This document shows, one piece after another, positions 8,201-15,117 of a stretch of DNA of 15,117 nucleotides. Made by a program: the position numbers and the translations under genes. The notes below the pieces were generated by a model. That model was not told where the DNA came from. It saw nothing but the letters and a program-made list of their open reading frames with translations, and made no database searches. Origin of the DNA: Arenicellales bacterium (lineage in GTDB: Bacteria > Pseudomonadota > Gammaproteobacteria > BMS3Bbin11); contig JARFQC010000124.1 in NCBI GenBank assembly GCA_029287965.1, positions 1 through 15,117 of the forward strand, written 5' to 3'. Within the stretch, counting starts at the first letter, position 1. Every line of letters starts with the position of its first letter.

Positions 8201-8220
8201 TCTGCCGTGTTTACGGCAGA
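8201..8220. repeat. Perfect 8-bp inverted repeat with 4-base loop between mtgA and glyQ
   Basis: TCTGCCGT and ACGGCAGA are exact inverted copies flanking a 4-base spacer. The element lies just upstream of the glyQ -10 box, where a -35 box would be. It is about 70 bases after the mtgA stop. Neither strand has a run of T after the stem, so it does not look like a standard intrinsic terminator. It could be a regulator-binding site for the glyQ operon, or an RNA stem at the end of the mtgA transcript. Confidence 0.6.
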
Positions 8221-8287
8221 GTGACGGCACCCCGACTGTGTAGCGTGGCGTCAGACCGGATAAGCGCGCCTGTTGCGCCGCTGTATG

Positions 8288-9061
8288 TCAATCACTCCTG
8301 CTTTCACGTTCGAGCACCTCGTTGAGGCGCTGATAGACAGAGTTCGCCCGGCTGGCGAAGGCCTGGGTATAGCGGGCCGGGTTGTTGTGGGACGGTGATG
8401 GCAGGCAGGCGGCGAGTTCCGCGGCCTGGCGCAGGTTGACCCGCCAGACCGGCCTGCCCCAGTAGTAGTAGCTGGCGGCCTGTACACCAAAGATGCCCGG
8501 GCCGAACTGCGCTATATTGAGGTAGATTTCCAGAATACGTTTTTTGTCCAGCCGTTGTTCCATCTGCCAGGTCAGAATGGCCTCGTGCCATTTGCGCAGC
8601 AGTGTCCTGTCATTGCTGAGGAACAGGTTTTTCACCGTTTGCTGTGAAATAGTGCTGGCGCCATAGCGAACCTTCAGGTGCGACAGGTTGTACTGCCAGG
8701 CGTTGCGTATGGCGGCGACGTCGAATCCGCCGTGCTGGTAGAAGCGGCCATCCTCGGCAATGATGACCGCACGCTGCACGGCATAGGGGATTTCATTCAG
8801 CGCCACCGGTTGCCAGCGCACTGCCGGTAGCTTTGCATCGATGTTGGCGGATTTTCGATAGTCACGGATCAGGCGTGACTCGGGTACCGGCCCGTTTGCG
8901 AGGGCCTCCCAGTCAGGCCAGTTGCGGTACAGCCAGTAGGCGTCGGCCAGCAGCAGTGCGGCCAGCAGCACAGCCGCCCAGCGTAGAACCTGCAGCAGGC
9001 GTTGCCTTAAAGTGGCTTTTCGCGCGGGTTTTTTTCGCTTGCGGCGAGGCTTGCGACCCAT
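8288..9061 (-). CDS. mtgA: Monofunctional biosynthetic peptidoglycan transglycosylase
   Basis: Glycosyltransferase family 51 enzyme that polymerises lipid II into glycan strands on the outer face of the inner membrane, without a transpeptidase domain. 257 residues. A very basic cytoplasmic tail (1-26) precedes one membrane anchor (about 27-46). The GT51 motifs follow in order: AEDGRFYQHGGFD (102-114) with catalytic Glu103, STISQQTVKNLFL (136-148), RTLLRKWHE (152-160) and KKRILEIYLN (173-182) with Glu178. The protein ends after the GT domain with no penicillin-binding domain. It starts 16 bases after the purH stop, so it is probably read through from purH; the Shine-Dalgarno is weak. Confidence 0.95.
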   Translation of the reverse strand: MGRKPRRKRKKPARKATLRQRLLQVLRWAAVLLAALLLADAYWLYRNWPDWEALANGPVPESRLIRDYRKSANIDAKLPAVRWQPVALNEIPYAVQRAVIIAEDGRFYQHGGFDVAAIRNAWQYNLSHLKVRYGASTISQQTVKNLFLSNDRTLLRKWHEAILTWQMEQRLDKKRILEIYLNIAQFGPGIFGVQAASYYYWGRPVWRVNLRQAAELAACLPSPSHNNPARYTQAFASRANSVYQRLNEVLERESRSD

Positions 9062-9077
9062 GGCTGACGTTGTCCGC

Positions 9078-10658
9078 CTAGTGGCGGAAATGGCGCATGC
9101 CGGTCAGCACCATGGCAATATCGTGCTCATCGGCAGCGGCTATCACTTCGTCATCGCGCATTGAGCCGCCCGGTTGTATGACTGCGCGTACGCCCACCTC
9201 AGCAGCAGCATCCAGGCCATCACGGAAAGGGAAGAAAGCATCGGATGCCATGACTGACCCGGAGACGTCCAGGCCTGCGTCTGCGGCCTTGATGGCGGCA
9301 ATGCGGGCGGAATATATGCGGCTCATCTGGCCGGCGCCATCACCGATCGTCATGCGTTCACGGCCATAGACAATGGCATTGGACTTGACGAATTTGGCCA
9401 CTTTCCAGGTAAACAGCAGGTCACGCATTTCATCAGCATCGGGCTGGCGTTTCGTGACCACTTTGAGGTCGTCCAGGCCAACCATGCCGAGGTCGCGGTC
9501 CTGAACCAGCAGGCCGCCGTTGACGCGCTTGAAATCGAGGCCGGGTGTGGCCTCTGCATTCCAGTGGCCACAGGCCAGAACACGCACATTCTTTTTGGCG
9601 GACAGCATCTCCAGTGCCTCGTCATCAATTTCCGGGGCAATGACGACTTCGACGAACTGCCGGTCGATGATGGCTTTCGCCGTGTGGCCGTCTAGTGTCT
9701 GGTTGAACGCAATGATGCCGCCAAATGCCGAAGTCGGGTCGGTGCTGTAGGCCCTGTCGTAGGCCGCGATCAGGCTGTCCGCCTCTGCCACACCGCAGGG
9801 GTTGGCATGCTTCACGATAACGCAGGCCGGCGCATCGCCGAAGCTCTTGACGCACTCCAGCGCTGCATCGGTATCGGCCATGTTGTTGTAGGACAGCTCC
9901 TTGCCCTGCAGCTGGCGTGCGGTGGATACGCTGGCTTCACCTGCGCTCTGCTCAACGTAGAATGCGGCCTGCTGGTGCGGGTTTTCACCGTAGCGCATTC
10001 CCTGTGCCTTGCGAACCTGCAGGCTGAATGTGCGCGGGAAGTCTTCCTGGCTGCCATCTGCCGCGGTGCGGCCAAGGTGATTGGCGATTGCCCCGTCGTA
10101 GCGGGCGGTATGCTCAAAAGTGCGTACCGCCATGTCGTAGCGGGTCGCCGCGCTGATGCCGCCGTGCTCTTCCATCTCTGCGAGTACATCGGCATAGTCA
10201 TTGCTGCTCGTCAGCACGGTCACCGAGGCATAATTCTTGGCCGCGGCACGCAGCATGGCTGGACCACCAATGTCGATGTTTTCGATAGCGGTCTCAAGGT
10301 CGGTGTCCGGCTTCGCAATGGTCTCTTCGAAGGGATAGAGATTGACGACCAACAGGTCAATGGCATGAATGCCATGTTCATCCATGACCAGGTCATCGAC
10401 GCCGCGCCGTCCGAGCAGGCCGCCGTGTATTTTCGGGTGCAGGGTTTTGACCCGGCCGTCCATCATCTCCGGGAAGCCGGTATAGGAAGACACCTCGACG
10501 ACCTGTATACCGCTGTCACTCAGCAGCCTGGCGGTGCCCCCGGTGGATAGTATGACGACACCCTGGTCAGATAGGGCCCGGGCAAAATCGACAATGCCTG
10601 TTTTGTCTGAAACGCTGATTAAGGCGCGGCGGATGGCGATACGGTTCTCATCTGGCAT
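9078..10658 (-). CDS. purH: Bifunctional AICAR transformylase / IMP cyclohydrolase
   Basis: Catalyses the last two steps of de novo purine synthesis: formyl transfer from 10-formyl-tetrahydrofolate to AICAR, then ring closure to IMP. 526 residues, normal for the family (E. coli 529). The N-terminal cyclohydrolase domain shows [10 protein letters not shown] (12-21), STGGTA (38-43) and [18 protein letters not shown] [14 protein letters not shown] (67-80). The transformylase domain carries RYGENPHQ (222-229) and the catalytic Lys-His in VKHANPCG (282-289; Lys283, His284). It ends with the family RHFRH tail. It lies 48 bases after fis. purD, commonly next to purH, is not here; mtgA follows instead. 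Confidence 0.98.
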   Translation of the reverse strand: MPDENRIAIRRALISVSDKTGIVDFARALSDQGVVILSTGGTARLLSDSGIQVVEVSSYTGFPEMMDGRVKTLHPKIHGGLLGRRGVDDLVMDEHGIHAIDLLVVNLYPFEETIAKPDTDLETAIENIDIGGPAMLRAAAKNYASVTVLTSSNDYADVLAEMEEHGGISAATRYDMAVRTFEHTARYDGAIANHLGRTAADGSQEDFPRTFSLQVRKAQGMRYGENPHQQAAFYVEQSAGEASVSTARQLQGKELSYNNMADTDAALECVKSFGDAPACVIVKHANPCGVAEADSLIAAYDRAYSTDPTSAFGGIIAFNQTLDGHTAKAIIDRQFVEVVIAPEIDDEALEMLSAKKNVRVLACGHWNAEATPGLDFKRVNGGLLVQDRDLGMVGLDDLKVVTKRQPDADEMRDLLFTWKVAKFVKSNAIVYGRERMTIGDGAGQMSRIYSARIAAIKAADAGLDVSGSVMASDAFFPFRDGLDAAAEVGVRAVIQPGGSMRDDEVIAAADEHDIAMVLTGMRHFRH

Positions 10659-10702
10659 GGCTGTACTCTGACATGGTTTGTGGTTGGTCGTGATACGGGA
10701 TG

Positions 10703-10719
10703 CGGCCTAGAACAGGCCG
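10703..10719. repeat. Small inverted repeat over the fis stop codon
   Basis: CGGCCT (10703-10708) and AGGCCG (10714-10719) are exact inverted copies with a 5-base spacer, covering the last codons and TAG stop of fis on the minus strand. There is no following T run, so it would be a poor terminator. It may be a weak RNA stem that reduces read-through into purH, or chance in GC-rich DNA. Confidence 0.35.
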
Positions 10720-10949
10720 TGATCGCGTAGTTTTTTTCTTAGGGTATTGCGATTGATGCCGAGCATCTCGGCGGCCCTGCTCTGGTTGTTGTCGGCACGC
10801 TGCATGACGATTTCCAGCATTGGTTTTTCAACCTGGGCAAGCACGATGCTGTACAGGTCGCTGGGCGCTGTGCCGTTAAGGTCTTTCATGTACTGCTCGA
10901 GTGAGCGCTTGACGCAGATGGAAAACGGCGGCCTGATATTTTTATTCAT
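10707..10949 (-). CDS. fis: DNA-binding protein Fis
   Basis: Small nucleoid-associated regulator that bends DNA and controls rRNA and many growth-phase genes. 80 residues against 98 in E. coli. The C-terminal helix-turn-helix is intact (NNQSRAAEMLGINRNTLRKK, about 54-73), and the dimer helices are recognisable (LYSIVLAQVEKPMLEIVMQ, about 32-50). The N-terminus is shortened relative to E. coli, mainly in the arm region that mediates Hin/Gin invertase stimulation. DNA binding should be kept; recombination enhancement may not. It overlaps dusB by ATGA, the classic dusB-fis operon, and shares the dusB promoter. Confidence 0.95.
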   Translation of the reverse strand: MNKNIRPPFSICVKRSLEQYMKDLNGTAPSDLYSIVLAQVEKPMLEIVMQRADNNQSRAAEMLGINRNTLRKKLRDHGLF

Positions 10950-11929
10950 GCCGCGATATCTCTCGGCAACTGTCCGGTAAGGTATTCGTCAATGGCGCGC
11001 AGTTGCGCGTCAGAGGTTTCAAGCTGCATGACTCGGCGGCGAAATGCGTTGCTGCTGATGAAGCCTTTCGAGTACCAGGCGATATGCTTACGCGCAACGC
11101 GTACCCCCGTGTATTCGCCGTAGAAGGAATAAAGCTCCTGGAGATGGGCAACCAGGGTACGGCGTATTTCATTTACATCCGGGGCGGCAAGCGTGCGGCC
11201 GGTGTTCAGGTAATGGTCTATTTCCCTGAAGATCCACGGATTACCGCGTGCCGGGCGACCGATCATCAGGGCATCTGCACCGGTCTGTTCAAGTACTGCT
11301 GCGGCCTTCTGCGGCGTGCTGATATCGCCATTGGCGATGACCGGTATGCGTACACAGTCTTTTACCGCGGTGATGGTTTCGTACTCGGCCTCACCGCGAA
11401 AGGCGCATGCACGGGTGCGGCCATGAATTGCCAGGGCCTGGATGCCCGCCTGCTCGGCGATGCGGGCGATGCTGCAGGCGTTGCGCTGTTCCGGGCTGGA
11501 GCCGGTGCGGATCTTCAACGTGACGGGGACATCGACGGCGGCAACCACGGCATCAAGAATCTCGCCAACCAGTTGTTCATTGCCCAGCAGCGCTGAACCG
11601 GCCTGCTTGTTGCAGACCTTCTTGGCCGGACAGCCCATGTTGATATCAATGATATCGGCGCCGATGTCGACATTTTCCCTGGCCGCCTGGGCCAGCACGT
11701 CCGGCTCGGCGCCAACGATCTGCACGGAAACGGGACCGGTTTCACCGTCGTGATTGAGACGCAGCTGCGTTTTCCGGTTGCCTCGCACCATGGCATTGGC
11801 GCTGATCATTTCTGATACCGCCAGGCCGGCACCCAGTTTTCTGCACAGTTGCCGGAATGGCCGGTCGGTAACACCCGCCATGGGCGCCAGGATCAGGCGA
11901 TTGGAGAGTTGATGCGGGCCGATATGCAT
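10946..11929 (-). CDS. dusB: tRNA-dihydrouridine synthase B
   Basis: FMN-dependent reductase that turns specific D-loop uridines of tRNA into dihydrouridine. 327 residues, family-typical (E. coli 321). It begins MHIGPHQLSNRLILAPMAGV, like E. coli DusB, which fixes the ATG at 11929 despite no visible Shine-Dalgarno. Catalytic Cys100 lies in NMGCPAKKV (97-105). Further matches are TLKIRTG, ALAIHGRTRA, VIANGDI, ADALMIGRPARGNPWIF and the C-terminal helical RNA-binding domain with RVARKHIAWY. Its TGA overlaps the fis ATG, so dusB translation probably feeds fis expression. A promoter directly upstream separates it from the DUF3426 gene. Confidence 0.97.
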   Translation of the reverse strand: MHIGPHQLSNRLILAPMAGVTDRPFRQLCRKLGAGLAVSEMISANAMVRGNRKTQLRLNHDGETGPVSVQIVGAEPDVLAQAARENVDIGADIIDINMGCPAKKVCNKQAGSALLGNEQLVGEILDAVVAAVDVPVTLKIRTGSSPEQRNACSIARIAEQAGIQALAIHGRTRACAFRGEAEYETITAVKDCVRIPVIANGDISTPQKAAAVLEQTGADALMIGRPARGNPWIFREIDHYLNTGRTLAAPDVNEIRRTLVAHLQELYSFYGEYTGVRVARKHIAWYSKGFISSNAFRRRVMQLETSDAQLRAIDEYLTGQLPRDIAA

Positions 11930-11962
11930 AGCGGATCAGGGTGCTGTCAGGAAAGGCGACAG

Positions 11963-11991
11963 ATCATAACTCCAATTGAAATCGGAGTAAA
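11963..11991 (-). promoter_or_regulatory. Promoter of the dusB-fis-purH unit (TTTACT - 17 bp - TATGAT)
   Basis: On the minus strand a -35-like TTTACT (11991-11986; 4 of 6 matches to TTGACA) and a -10-like TATGAT (11968-11963; 5 of 6 matches) are separated by exactly 17 bases. An A/T-rich stretch (AATATTTTT) lies just upstream of the -35, as in UP elements. The sequence after the -10, CTGTCGCC, is GC-rich, a feature tied to stringent and growth-rate control of dusB-fis in enterics. Start would fall near 11956, about 27 bases before dusB. Confidence 0.65.
11969..11988. repeat. 20-bp imperfect palindrome inside the dusB-fis promoter
   Basis: Read on the minus strand, ACTCCGATT and AATTGGAGT form inverted arms around a 2-base centre, with one G/T non-complementary position (a wobble in RNA). 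It fills nearly all of the 17-base spacer and reaches into the -35 box. A protein bound here would block RNA polymerase, so a repressor operator, possibly Fis autoregulation, is a reasonable reading. The 2-base centre makes a terminator hairpin less likely, and no T run follows. Confidence 0.5.
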
Positions 11992-12023
11992 AATATTCCC
12001 GTCGAACGACCTTCCTGCCGGTG

Positions 12024-14327
12024 TCAGCGTTTATCCAGCCAGTGCAGCTTGACTGGCCGGAGTTCGAACCCGTCTACACGTACCGCCGGTGTGCGCAGCA
12101 GAATGTTGATGTCCTCGGCCTGGCCCGGCTGCATGGTTCTGCTGCCGGCTGCGCTGCCGAGGTAGGACTCGGCGCGCACGATATTGCGGCTAATGATTTT
12201 GCCGGCACGGTCGGTAAGGCTCAGCTCCATATCCGGGAACGGCTGCTCCGAGTCGTCCCGGTTGATCAGTGTAACGGCGATGCGCAGGCCATCCTGCTGG
12301 CCATCAAGCACCGTCATCTTGCTCGACAGCTGTTCAACTGCGGCCGGGTTGGATGCCTCGGGTACAACGCAGCCTGCCAGCTGGCAGGCGGTCTCCAGCA
12401 CAGGCCGCAGGGCGCTCACCTGGACCAGGTCGTCCATGAAGTACTTACCCACCTGGAACAACAGTGCAATGATCAGGAAAAGATTGGTGACAAGCAGGAG
12501 AATTCGCCTGGCGCCGGGTGAAATAAAGTCAAACGGGCTGCCATGGCTGTCGTGCTCCAGTTGCCGGACCAGCAGGGTTTCCTGGTGTTCCTGGGTCTCG
12601 TAGGTGTCCAGGCCATGGTACGAGCGCCGGCCGATGCGCAGCTTGTCAGCAACGAAGGCTATGCCTGCTCCCATTCTCTGCATCAGGCCGGAACGGTCCT
12701 CCGGCTCCGGTGCCTGCGCCGCAGGATTTAGCTGTGGTTCATCATCCAGGTCGTCGTCAATATCAGGTGTGCCGATGTCCGGTTCGTCGGGCGCAGCCTC
12801 GGCTAGCTTGGCATCGATCTCTTCCTGACCGTCCGCAGCCTGCTGCAGCAGTTTTTCGATGTCGGAATGGTCGACGCTTTCAAAGTCATCGAGTTCGTCA
12901 GGCAGAGGGAGGTCATTGTTGCCGCCGGAGTGAAAGGCATCATCGTTCTCGACGTTGATGGACGGGTATGCCTCGTCCGCCCGGTCTTCCTCGGAGGTGA
13001 TGAAGACGGAGTCCGGCTCATCGTCTTCAATTTCACGGTCATCTTCAGCGCTGCCATCGGCAACGTTTTCTTCATCTGCCCCATCGGCTTCTTCGGCATC
13101 AACGGGCGCCGCAGCTTCTCCTGTGCCGGATGCGGGCATGGCTGCAGAATCGACTGGCTCGTCGCGCGGTTCATCCAGGGCCAGCAGGTCTTCATCGACA
13201 GACAAATCGGCGAAGGGATTTTCCGTGGGCTTCTCTGTGTCGGGAATGCTACCGGCCGCATCGTCGGTTTCCGGCTCCTCCCCGGGATTTGCCAGGCCCA
13301 TGTTGGCCATTGCATCGTCAAACGCCTTCAGGGCCTCGTGGGTATCGTCGGCGAGGAAACGCTGATCAGACTGGGGATCCGGAAGCGTATCATCCTCATC
13401 GACTACCGGTTCTTCGGCGAATTCCGCCCCCGGCCAGAGTGCCTCGTCATCGAGGTGGGTTTCTACATGTTGAAGTCCTTCATCAGCCGTGCCCTCCTCC
13501 TGGTCTGCTGTTTCGGTTGTGGCGGCCGTGAGGTCTACCGGCTGGCCCGGTTCCAGGCCTTCAAGCGGTGAAAAGTCAGGCATGGCGAAATCGTCGCCGG
13601 TCTCTGCCGTGTCCTTGCTGATCTCCGGGCCAGTGAAAGTGACGTCGTCATCAATATCAAGATCGGAGGCGGGCCCGGTTTCGGCCGGTTCGGCCTGTAG
13701 TTCTGATACCTGGTCCAGGTCTGCTGCTATGTCATCCGCCGCGCCGCCGGGCTCGCCTTGTGCTGCCAGCGAGACCGGATTGAAAACCGCATCCTGCAGC
13801 AGTGTTGTATCGATTTCCGGTTCGTTGGCCGGTTCCGGCTCGGGTGAGGCCGCATCTGCATCCTCGGGACCGAAATACAGCAGGCTGCTGCTTTCATCCT
13901 CGACCGGAGGGCTGGCTTCCTCCTGGATCGTCTCCGTGGCAAAGTCAGGTTCAGGGAACGGATTCAGTGCATCGTCCTGATCAGGCTCAGGCTCCTCTGC
14001 CTGTGATGCCTGTTTTTCTGCTTCATCAGACGCGGTAGGCGGCTCCTGTGGCGCTGTATCGTCGGGTTCTTCAACAAAATTGAAGGTAAAGTCTGAGCTG
14101 GTACTGACGGTTGCTGCGCCGGTAGGCAGTTCTACCGGGGTTGCCGAAACCGTGGACTCTGCCGGGTCAGTGACCGCGTCGGCTTCACCGTTAGGGTCGT
14201 CAGTCAGGTTGGCGCTGGCATTGAATACGGAGTAGCAGTTGCCGCAACGCACCAGGCCTTCGTGAGCGGTGATGTCCGTATCGCTGACCATGAATACGGA
14301 CTGACACTTGGGGCATTGGGTATACAT
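12024..14327 (-). CDS. Zinc-ribbon and DUF3426 domain membrane protein with long acidic linker
   Basis: 767-residue protein of unknown function. The N-terminus is an MJ0042-type zinc ribbon: CPKC (5-8) and CGNC (28-31). Then comes a very acidic low-complexity region, about residues 40-560, rich in Asp, Glu, Pro and Ala. One membrane segment follows at about 609-627, and a C-terminal DUF3426 domain (about 630-767) holds the conserved Cys pair in CQLAGC (648-653). Relatives at this prmA-dusB locus are usually a few hundred residues; the length here comes from the linker. Likely topology is zinc ribbon plus linker in the cytoplasm and DUF3426 in the periplasm (inference). It lies 47 bases after prmA; GGAGA lies about 13 bases before the ATG. 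Function is not known. Confidence 0.88.
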   Translation of the reverse strand: MYTQCPKCQSVFMVSDTDITAHEGLVRCGNCYSVFNASANLTDDPNGEADAVTDPAESTVSATPVELPTGAATVSTSSDFTFNFVEEPDDTAPQEPPTASDEAEKQASQAEEPEPDQDDALNPFPEPDFATETIQEEASPPVEDESSSLLYFGPEDADAASPEPEPANEPEIDTTLLQDAVFNPVSLAAQGEPGGAADDIAADLDQVSELQAEPAETGPASDLDIDDDVTFTGPEISKDTAETGDDFAMPDFSPLEGLEPGQPVDLTAATTETADQEEGTADEGLQHVETHLDDEALWPGAEFAEEPVVDEDDTLPDPQSDQRFLADDTHEALKAFDDAMANMGLANPGEEPETDDAAGSIPDTEKPTENPFADLSVDEDLLALDEPRDEPVDSAAMPASGTGEAAAPVDAEEADGADEENVADGSAEDDREIEDDEPDSVFITSEEDRADEAYPSINVENDDAFHSGGNNDLPLPDELDDFESVDHSDIEKLLQQAADGQEEIDAKLAEAAPDEPDIGTPDIDDDLDDEPQLNPAAQAPEPEDRSGLMQRMGAGIAFVADKLRIGRRSYHGLDTYETQEHQETLLVRQLEHDSHGSPFDFISPGARRILLLVTNLFLIIALLFQVGKYFMDDLVQVSALRPVLETACQLAGCVVPEASNPAAVEQLSSKMTVLDGQQDGLRIAVTLINRDDSEQPFPDMELSLTDRAGKIISRNIVRAESYLGSAAGSRTMQPGQAEDINILLRTPAVRVDGFELRPVKLHWLDKR

Positions 14328-14374
14328 CTGATTTCAGTCTCCGGGTAGTCCCTTCGTTGCGGCTGAGGTGCAGT

Positions 14375-15117
14375 TCATGACGGCGTTTTTTCTATGCTCA
14401 TCGTTACCCAGTCACCATCCTGATACCGGGTTACCCGGTTGCCTGCCGAGTAGGCGGCGCTGATACTGTCTGCCTGATCCGCCAGTATGCCGGACAGTAT
14501 CAGAGTCCCTGATTCGTTGCGCATCGCAAGCAGGTGATCTTTTAGCTCCACCAGAGTGTTGGCCAGAATATTTGCAAATATCAGGTCAGCTTTCAATGCT
14601 TCGGGCTGGTCTTCGGGCAGATACAGATCCAGCGATTCAGCGACACCGTTTCGCTCCGCATTGGCATGGCTTGCCTGCAATGCCTGTGGGTCGATGTCTA
14701 TGCCTGTTGCATGGCTGGCACCGAGCTTGAGGGCGGCAATCGCCAGGATGCCCGAGCCGCAGCCGTAATCGATGAGGGTGTAGCCAGTCGGCGGGTGTTC
14801 AGCCAGCCAGGCCAGGCACATGCCGGTGGTCTCATGGGTGCCGCTACCGAACGCCAGGCCGGGATCGAGGAACACGGTCGTAGCTGAATCATCGGTCTGT
14901 TCATGCCAGGTCGGACAGACCCACAGGTTATGGCCATAATGGATCGGCTGGTAGCGTTCCAGCCAGCTGCGTTCCCAGTCCTGGTCGGCAACTTCCTCGC
15001 TTTGGAGTGCTGGCAGGGGCCGGGGTACAAAGGCATCCTCGAGTCGCGACAAAACCGCATCGAGGCCGTCGGATCCGTCAAACAGGCCGCTGACGATATT
15101 GTTGTCCCAGACCGGAC
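14375..15117 (-). CDS. prmA: Ribosomal protein L11 methyltransferase, N-terminal end cut by window edge
   Basis: SAM-dependent enzyme that trimethylates ribosomal protein L11. About 247 residues are visible; the frame stays open to the right edge, so the true start (some 45 residues further by E. coli length) lies outside. The beginning of the visible part, VWDNNIVSGLFDG, aligns with the E. coli substrate-recognition domain. The catalytic domain shows LDPGLAFGSGTHETT, SAM motif IDYGCGSGILAIAALKLGA, GIDIDPQALQAS and the family NIL motif in FANILANTL, ending near SGILADQAD. A TTG at 15052 can be read as a start but is internal to the gene. Confidence 0.95.
   Translation of the reverse strand, partial: PVWDNNIVSGLFDGSDGLDAVLSRLEDAFVPRPLPALQSEEVADQDWERSWLERYQPIHYGHNLWVCPTWHEQTDDSATTVFLDPGLAFGSGTHETTGMCLAWLAEHPPTGYTLIDYGCGSGILAIAALKLGASHATGIDIDPQALQASHANAERNGVAESLDLYLPEDQPEALKADLIFANILANTLVELKDHLLAMRNESGTLILSGILADQADSISAAYSAGNRVTRYQDGDWVTMSIEKTPS

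Noticed and set aside
12001..12023. Possible intrinsic terminator after the DUF3426 gene (GTCG-TT-CGAC followed by a T-rich stretch)
   Set aside because: The stem is only 4 bp with a 2-base loop, and the T run is separated from it by several bases; the T run is better explained as the A/T-rich region upstream of the dusB promoter.
12867..13571. A 234-codon plus-strand frame within the DUF3426 gene
   Set aside because: It is the antisense of the acidic linker; Asp/Glu codons read backwards give few stops and a hydrophobic-looking product. No Shine-Dalgarno or family match is evident.
15050..15052. TTG start for prmA at the right side
   Set aside because: The frame continues upstream with sequence matching the PrmA N-terminal domain up to the window edge, so the TTG is internal.
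1..15117. Mobile element, CRISPR array, tRNA or riboswitch
   Set aside because: No transposase or integrase-like protein, no regularly spaced direct repeats, no cloverleaf-like sequence and no leader long enough for a typical riboswitch was seen; every sizeable stretch is explained by core genes.

Overview
The window is a stretch of core, housekeeping chromosome from a GC-rich (roughly 60 %) proteobacterium, most likely a gammaproteobacterium. Evidence for this is the prmA / zinc-ribbon DUF3426 protein / dusB / fis / purH gene order, the two-subunit GlyQ+GlyS glycyl-tRNA synthetase, the pdxA-rsmA pair, and proteins that look close to their E. coli counterparts. Genus cannot be named from the sequence. 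I see no mobile element, phage gene, CRISPR array, tRNA or rRNA. Coding density is very high; the longest gap between genes is about 128 bases.

Layout. (1) 1-1114, minus strand: an ABC transporter of the FetAB (YbbLM) metal-export type; the permease gene runs off the left edge. (2) 1186-2960, plus strand: pdxA and rsmA (ksgA), translationally coupled and divergent from fetA. (3) 8159-2946, minus strand: a compact run of six genes, glyQ > glyS > MazG-like pyrophosphohydrolase > gmhB > plsC > shikimate-kinase-like gene. Its last gene overlaps the end of rsmA tail to tail. (4) 15117-8288, minus strand: prmA (cut by the right edge) > DUF3426 zinc-ribbon membrane protein > [own promoter] dusB > fis > purH > mtgA.

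Functionally the window mixes translation (GlyQS, RsmA, PrmA, DusB), cofactor and nucleotide synthesis (PdxA, PurH, the MazG-like hydrolase), envelope building (GmhB for LPS heptose, PlsC for phospholipid, MtgA for peptidoglycan), a global nucleoid regulator (Fis) and metal export (FetAB). Five gene pairs share 4-base ATGA or GTGA stop/start overlaps, pointing to translational coupling. Two promoters can be read: a TTTACT-N17-TATGAT promoter before dusB-fis whose spacer is almost entirely a 20-bp palindrome, and a perfect TATAAT box before glyQ that lacks a good -35 but follows a perfect 8-bp inverted repeat.

I do not see a clearly new multi-gene system. The most interesting points are the very long acidic linker in the DUF3426 protein, the divergent shikimate-kinase-like gene, the MazG-like gene between glyS and gmhB, the FetA-like ATPase without a Q-loop glutamine, and the two palindromes at promoters.
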